Assembly: GCA_910588205.1 (NCBI GenBank) | Contig: CAJUQK010000003.1 | Span: 37,688 to 101,687 of the forward strand | DNA from: an uncultured Eggerthellaceae bacterium | GTDB lineage: Bacteria; Actinomycetota; Coriobacteriia; Coriobacteriales; Eggerthellaceae | DNA length: 64,000 nt | Direction: 5' to 3' | Part shown: piece by piece, positions 62,106 to 64,000 of the stretch | Position numbering within the stretch: the stretch's first letter is position 1 | Layout of the letters: every line of letters begins with the position of its first letter | Translations under genes and position numbers: made by a program | The notes under the pieces: model-generated | What the model saw: only the letters and a program-made list of their open reading frames with translations | Told to the model about the DNA's origin: nothing | The model's database searches: none

Positions 62106-62402
62106 TCAGTAGCTTTTCCTATCCCTTGCCGCCATCTTCCGTTCGTATTCCCGCCACAATTCGGGTCCGAATACCTCCGGCAAGGGAATCTCAAGCGCCA
62201 CAATCAGGAGGATGAGCTCATCGGCGAATATCGCGCGCTTGCCGCCAAGCAGCAAGCTGAGCTGGGATGGCTTGATACCCGTCCTCTTCGATATGGCCTT
62301 TTGCATGAGTCCGCTTTCGCGGTAGCTCCTGGTCACGACGTTTCTAATGCATGCGAGGAGAGTGTCGGTCCTGTCTATTCTTGCATCTTCATCGTTGTCC
62401 AT
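62106..62402 (-). CDS. XRE-like helix-turn-helix protein
   Basis: 98 aa from ATG 62402 (AAGGAGC upstream). SGLMQKAISKRTGIKPSQLSLLLGGKRAIFADELILLIVALEI is an XRE-type HTH. Located at the head of the transfer operon, it is a candidate repressor of transfer genes. Confidence 0.78.
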   Translation of the reverse strand: MDNDEDARIDRTDTLLACIRNVVTRSYRESGLMQKAISKRTGIKPSQLSLLLGGKRAIFADELILLIVALEIPLPEVFGPELWREYERKMAARDRKSY

Positions 62403-62807
62403 ACCTGCTCCTTCGTTATGAGAGGAAATGGCCAACGCCGAGATCCCTTGCAGTCGGTTCCATGCGAGGCTATCAGTGCGAAAAGCTCGATTGAACAGCA
62501 GTTTTGGAAGTCGAAATCTGGTTTGAGGATTCCGAAAGTACAGTTAAGGCAATCTGAATCTCCTTGTTGGAATGCGACGGGTAAGGGCGAGGCCATCTCC
62601 ATGTCCGTATTCTTTGCGCTGGTCGCGTTAGACGAACACGGGGATGAGGCGGGCTGCGTCCCGTGTGAACATGCGTTAAGAAAAGATATCGGAAAGGCGG
62701 TAGCAGTTAACCATCTGATTGCATCCTCGATCCCCTCGTAAGCAAGGTCTGCATCGCCTCGTATTGTCGCTTTTCCATCATGCTGTGCAAATCCAAACCT
62801 ATAAGCG
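62403..62807. other. Gene-free stretch
   Basis: About 400 bp of lower GC between the HTH gene and the winged-helix gene. An open frame crosses it but shows no conserved pattern or ribosome site. It presumably holds the promoter for the genes to the left. Confidence 0.45.
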
Positions 62808-63203
62808 CTACAGGATGTCGTTTTTGATGTAGCTCCATGCCTCCTTGGTGAAGCGGTAGGTGGCGACGTGCCCGAAGTTAGACCTATCTGGACGCCACCT
62901 GCCATCGAGCGACATCCGCGGCACGGGCTCGATGACGAGCTTCTCCTTGAGCTCCGCCATGCCGCGCGACACTTGGGCGGGCGTCATCGCCGTCTCGTAA
63001 GACATTTTCTCTCTTGATATCCTGCCGAAGGTCCCATCTGGCTTGACATAGCGGCAAAGGGACATGATGACCGCCATTCCGTTCCTGCCGACCCTTACGC
63101 GAACGAGGAATTCGATGAGGCTTGCCGGTACCGTCGCGAAGCGCCCGCTCTGGTATCTGATGCCATCTTTGCTTCGTCGCTCTAGCCCCTGCGGATTCGG
63201 CAT
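62808..63203 (-). CDS. Small winged-helix-like protein
   Basis: 131 aa. FLVRVRVGRNGMAVIMSLCRYVKPDGTFGRISREKMSYETAMTPAQVSRGMAELKEK reads as a winged helix with recognition helix TPAQVSRGMAEL, similar to replication-initiator or regulator proteins of mobile elements. The start overlaps the xis-like gene by 22 nt, so the two are co-translated. Confidence 0.7.
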   Translation of the reverse strand: MPNPQGLERRSKDGIRYQSGRFATVPASLIEFLVRVRVGRNGMAVIMSLCRYVKPDGTFGRISREKMSYETAMTPAQVSRGMAELKEKLVIEPVPRMSLDGRWRPDRSNFGHVATYRFTKEAWSYIKNDIL

Positions 63204-63415
63204 AGCGTCGCCTCACGTGCCTGTTGCCTGCGAATGTAGTCCTCGCATGCTGCCGTGGAGGTGCGCCTTGCGTTCCTGACCTTGAATGAGACGAGTTCCC
63301 CGGAATTGAACATCCGATAGATCGTGGATTGCGACACCCCGAGCATCACAGCCGCCTCTTTGGCCGTGATGGTTCTGCTCTCGCTCGTGTTTATCAGACT
63401 CTCAGCACTTCCCAT
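63182..63415 (-). CDS. Excisionase-like MerR/HTH_17 protein
   Basis: 77 aa from ATG 63415, with the strong site GGAGGAG just upstream. TITAKEAAVMLGVSQSTIYRMFNSGELVSFKV is the HTH_17 pattern of Xis-type proteins. Size, basic charge and position near attR support a directionality-factor role for the integrase 56 kb away (adjacent in the excised circle). Confidence 0.82.
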   Translation of the reverse strand: MGSAESLINTSESRTITAKEAAVMLGVSQSTIYRMFNSGELVSFKVRNARRTSTAACEDYIRRQQAREATLCRIRRG

Positions 63416-63812
63416 GACTCCTCCTATCGTCAGGCTCGCCATGCTATGCAGGTTCTTCCCGCGCTGCCAGACTTCTTTAGGAATGCGAAAACGCATTGCC
63501 GAGATTCGCAAATGCGTTTGGGGTAGCCTGAAATCACGTTGCTGAAGGCACGCTCCTGCAACAACAGGCGATCGCTTTCTGGTCGCTTCTTCTTTTTCAG
63601 GTTTAAGTGTTTTTATCTTTTCAAACGGTATCGCCATAACGACAGCAGCGAAGGGCGTTGGTGCCGCTTCGGCGAAAGCATAGGTATCGGCAGAGCGAAG
63701 CGTTGCTATCGATGCAGCGACACCTTTGCGAGAATTGGTTTCGTCCTAGCGATACCAACTGTGGAAAACCTTATGCCTGTGCTTTTGTCCGCATGTTGTA
63801 CAATCCGATTCA
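63416..63812. other. Right-end control region
   Basis: No gene. It holds the xis promoter and several TATCG-type boxes: GGTATCG at 63627 and 63683, GCTATCG at 63705 and inverted CGATACC at 63750. The first three are each followed by AGCGAAG- or AGCGAC-like sequence. Possibly Xis or host-factor sites. Confidence 0.4.
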
Positions 63813-63855
63813 GGTGGTCAAATGGTGGTCACACAGGTGGTCATTTGGTGGTCAC
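63813..63855 (+). repeat. Right arm-type site array (four GGTGGTCA boxes)
   Basis: GGTGGTCA at 63813, 63824, 63836 and 63847, spacing 11, 12 and 11 bp, the same orientation and spacing as the left array. Confidence 0.8.
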
Positions 63856-63892
63856 ATGAAAATGCATTTGTTCAAGAAAGGTTGAATTTGAT

Positions 63893-63938
63893 AAAGAAAA
63901 AGCAGGTCAGATAACCTCATTCGATTATCCAACCTGCT
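63893..63938 (-). terminator. ICE-encoded replacement terminator for the tRNA gene
   Basis: On the minus strand, right after the tRNA 3' end: AGCAGGT (63932-63938) pairs with ACCTGCT (63901-63907), with inner GATAATC/GGTTATC pairing, then TTTTTCTTT. It supplies termination after insertion has removed the native hairpin at 7414-7435. Confidence 0.78.
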
Positions 63939-63945
63939 ATTGAAG

Positions 63946-63992
63946 TTGGTCGCGGGGGCAGGATTTGAACCTACGACCTCCGGGTTATGAGC
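63946..63992 (-). repeat. attR: 47-bp direct repeat within the intact tRNA gene
   Basis: Identical to 7443-7489. Here the sequence continues past 63992 as tRNA (CCGGCGAG), so this side keeps the functional gene. Confidence 0.93.
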
Positions 63993-64000
63993 CCGGCGAG
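63947..64000 (-). tRNA. Initiator tRNA-fMet (CAT), 3' part; runs off the right edge
   Basis: Read on the minus strand: anticodon arm CCGGG-CTCATAA-CCCGG with anticodon CAT and the three G-C pairs typical of initiator tRNA, then T arm GTTCAAATC and an encoded CCA end. The D arm and 5' acceptor strand lie beyond the window. Confidence 0.88.

Larger units (their letters stand above)
7443..63992. mobile_element. Integrative conjugative element in an initiator tRNA-Met gene
   Basis: The same 47 bp bound the element (7443-7489 and 63946-63992). They correspond to the 3' part of a tRNA with anticodon CAT. Integrase lies next to the left end and an xis-like gene near the right end. Between them are ParA/ParB, MobC, relaxase, VirD4, VirB4, VirB6-like, PrgI and NlpC/P60 genes, so the element should be self-transmissible. 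About 19 kb of metabolic cargo (27.9-47.1 kb) separates the mobilisation block from the transfer operon. Confidence 0.93.

Noticed and set aside
62375-62905. A 176-residue minus-strand frame covering the 62.4-62.8 kb gap
   Set aside because: It overlaps two better-supported genes, lacks a ribosome site and resembles no family.

Overview
The window is high-GC DNA from an anaerobic actinobacterium, most likely of the Coriobacteriia/Eggerthellaceae (Eggerthella, Gordonibacter, Slackia and relatives). This is inferred from the several Tat-exported molybdopterin oxidoreductase operons with NrfD/DmsB partners, the codon and GC style, and the type of conjugative element. No rRNA gene or CRISPR array was found. 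One tRNA gene is present, cut by the right edge of the window.

Layout. (1) 1-7442 is chromosomal flank: the start of a GntR regulator, a divergent five-gene molybdo-enzyme operon (531-6003) with two ferredoxin subunits, a ferric-reductase-like membrane protein and an NrfD anchor, then a self-inhibited Fic protein. (2) 7443-63992 is an integrative conjugative element (ICE) of about 56.5 kb in the 3' end of an initiator tRNA-Met gene. A 47-bp tRNA-derived direct repeat marks both ends. Each end also carries four GGTGGTCA boxes with identical 11/12/11-bp spacing. The tyrosine integrase lies at the left end and an excisionase-like gene at the right end. The intact tRNA continues off the right edge, and the ICE supplies it with a new terminator.

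Inside the ICE: 7.7-17.7 kb carries the integrase, an ORF6N protein, small conserved ICE genes, a LexA-box-controlled Y-family polymerase/SRAP operon, and an amidoligase plus class II glutamine amidotransferase pair. 17.7-22.0 kb is a minus-strand accessory block: a membrane protein with a small partner, and an XRE regulator with an AlbA_2 protein. 22.4-27.9 kb is maintenance and mobilisation: YraN-like nuclease, ParA, ParB, a likely oriT, MobC, relaxase. 28.2-47.1 kb is metabolic cargo: a TetR regulator, a CocE-type hydrolase broken by an IS256-family element, a second molybdo-enzyme cluster (catalytic, ferredoxin and NrfD subunits, TorD-type chaperone, PucR-type regulator) followed by two HdrB-like paralogues, a duplicated-Cys4 protein and a flavin-binding protein, a second identical IS copy, and a lower-GC MFS/nitrilase/DMT module with a LuxR regulator. 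47.1-61.5 kb is one long minus-strand type IV transfer operon (PcfB-like, VirD4/TraG, pilin-like, PrgI, VirB4, NlpC/P60 hydrolase, VirB6-like) whose last genes are a giant thioester/Cna-type adhesin and a class B sortase. 61.6-63.4 kb holds small regulators and the xis-like gene.

The most interesting unexplained signals are a four-member family of structured 5' leader elements in the ICE, a palindrome family in its left arm, the amidoligase/amidotransferase pair, and the redox gene set around the second molybdo-enzyme. The two IS copies each have their own 8-bp target duplication, so they arrived independently.
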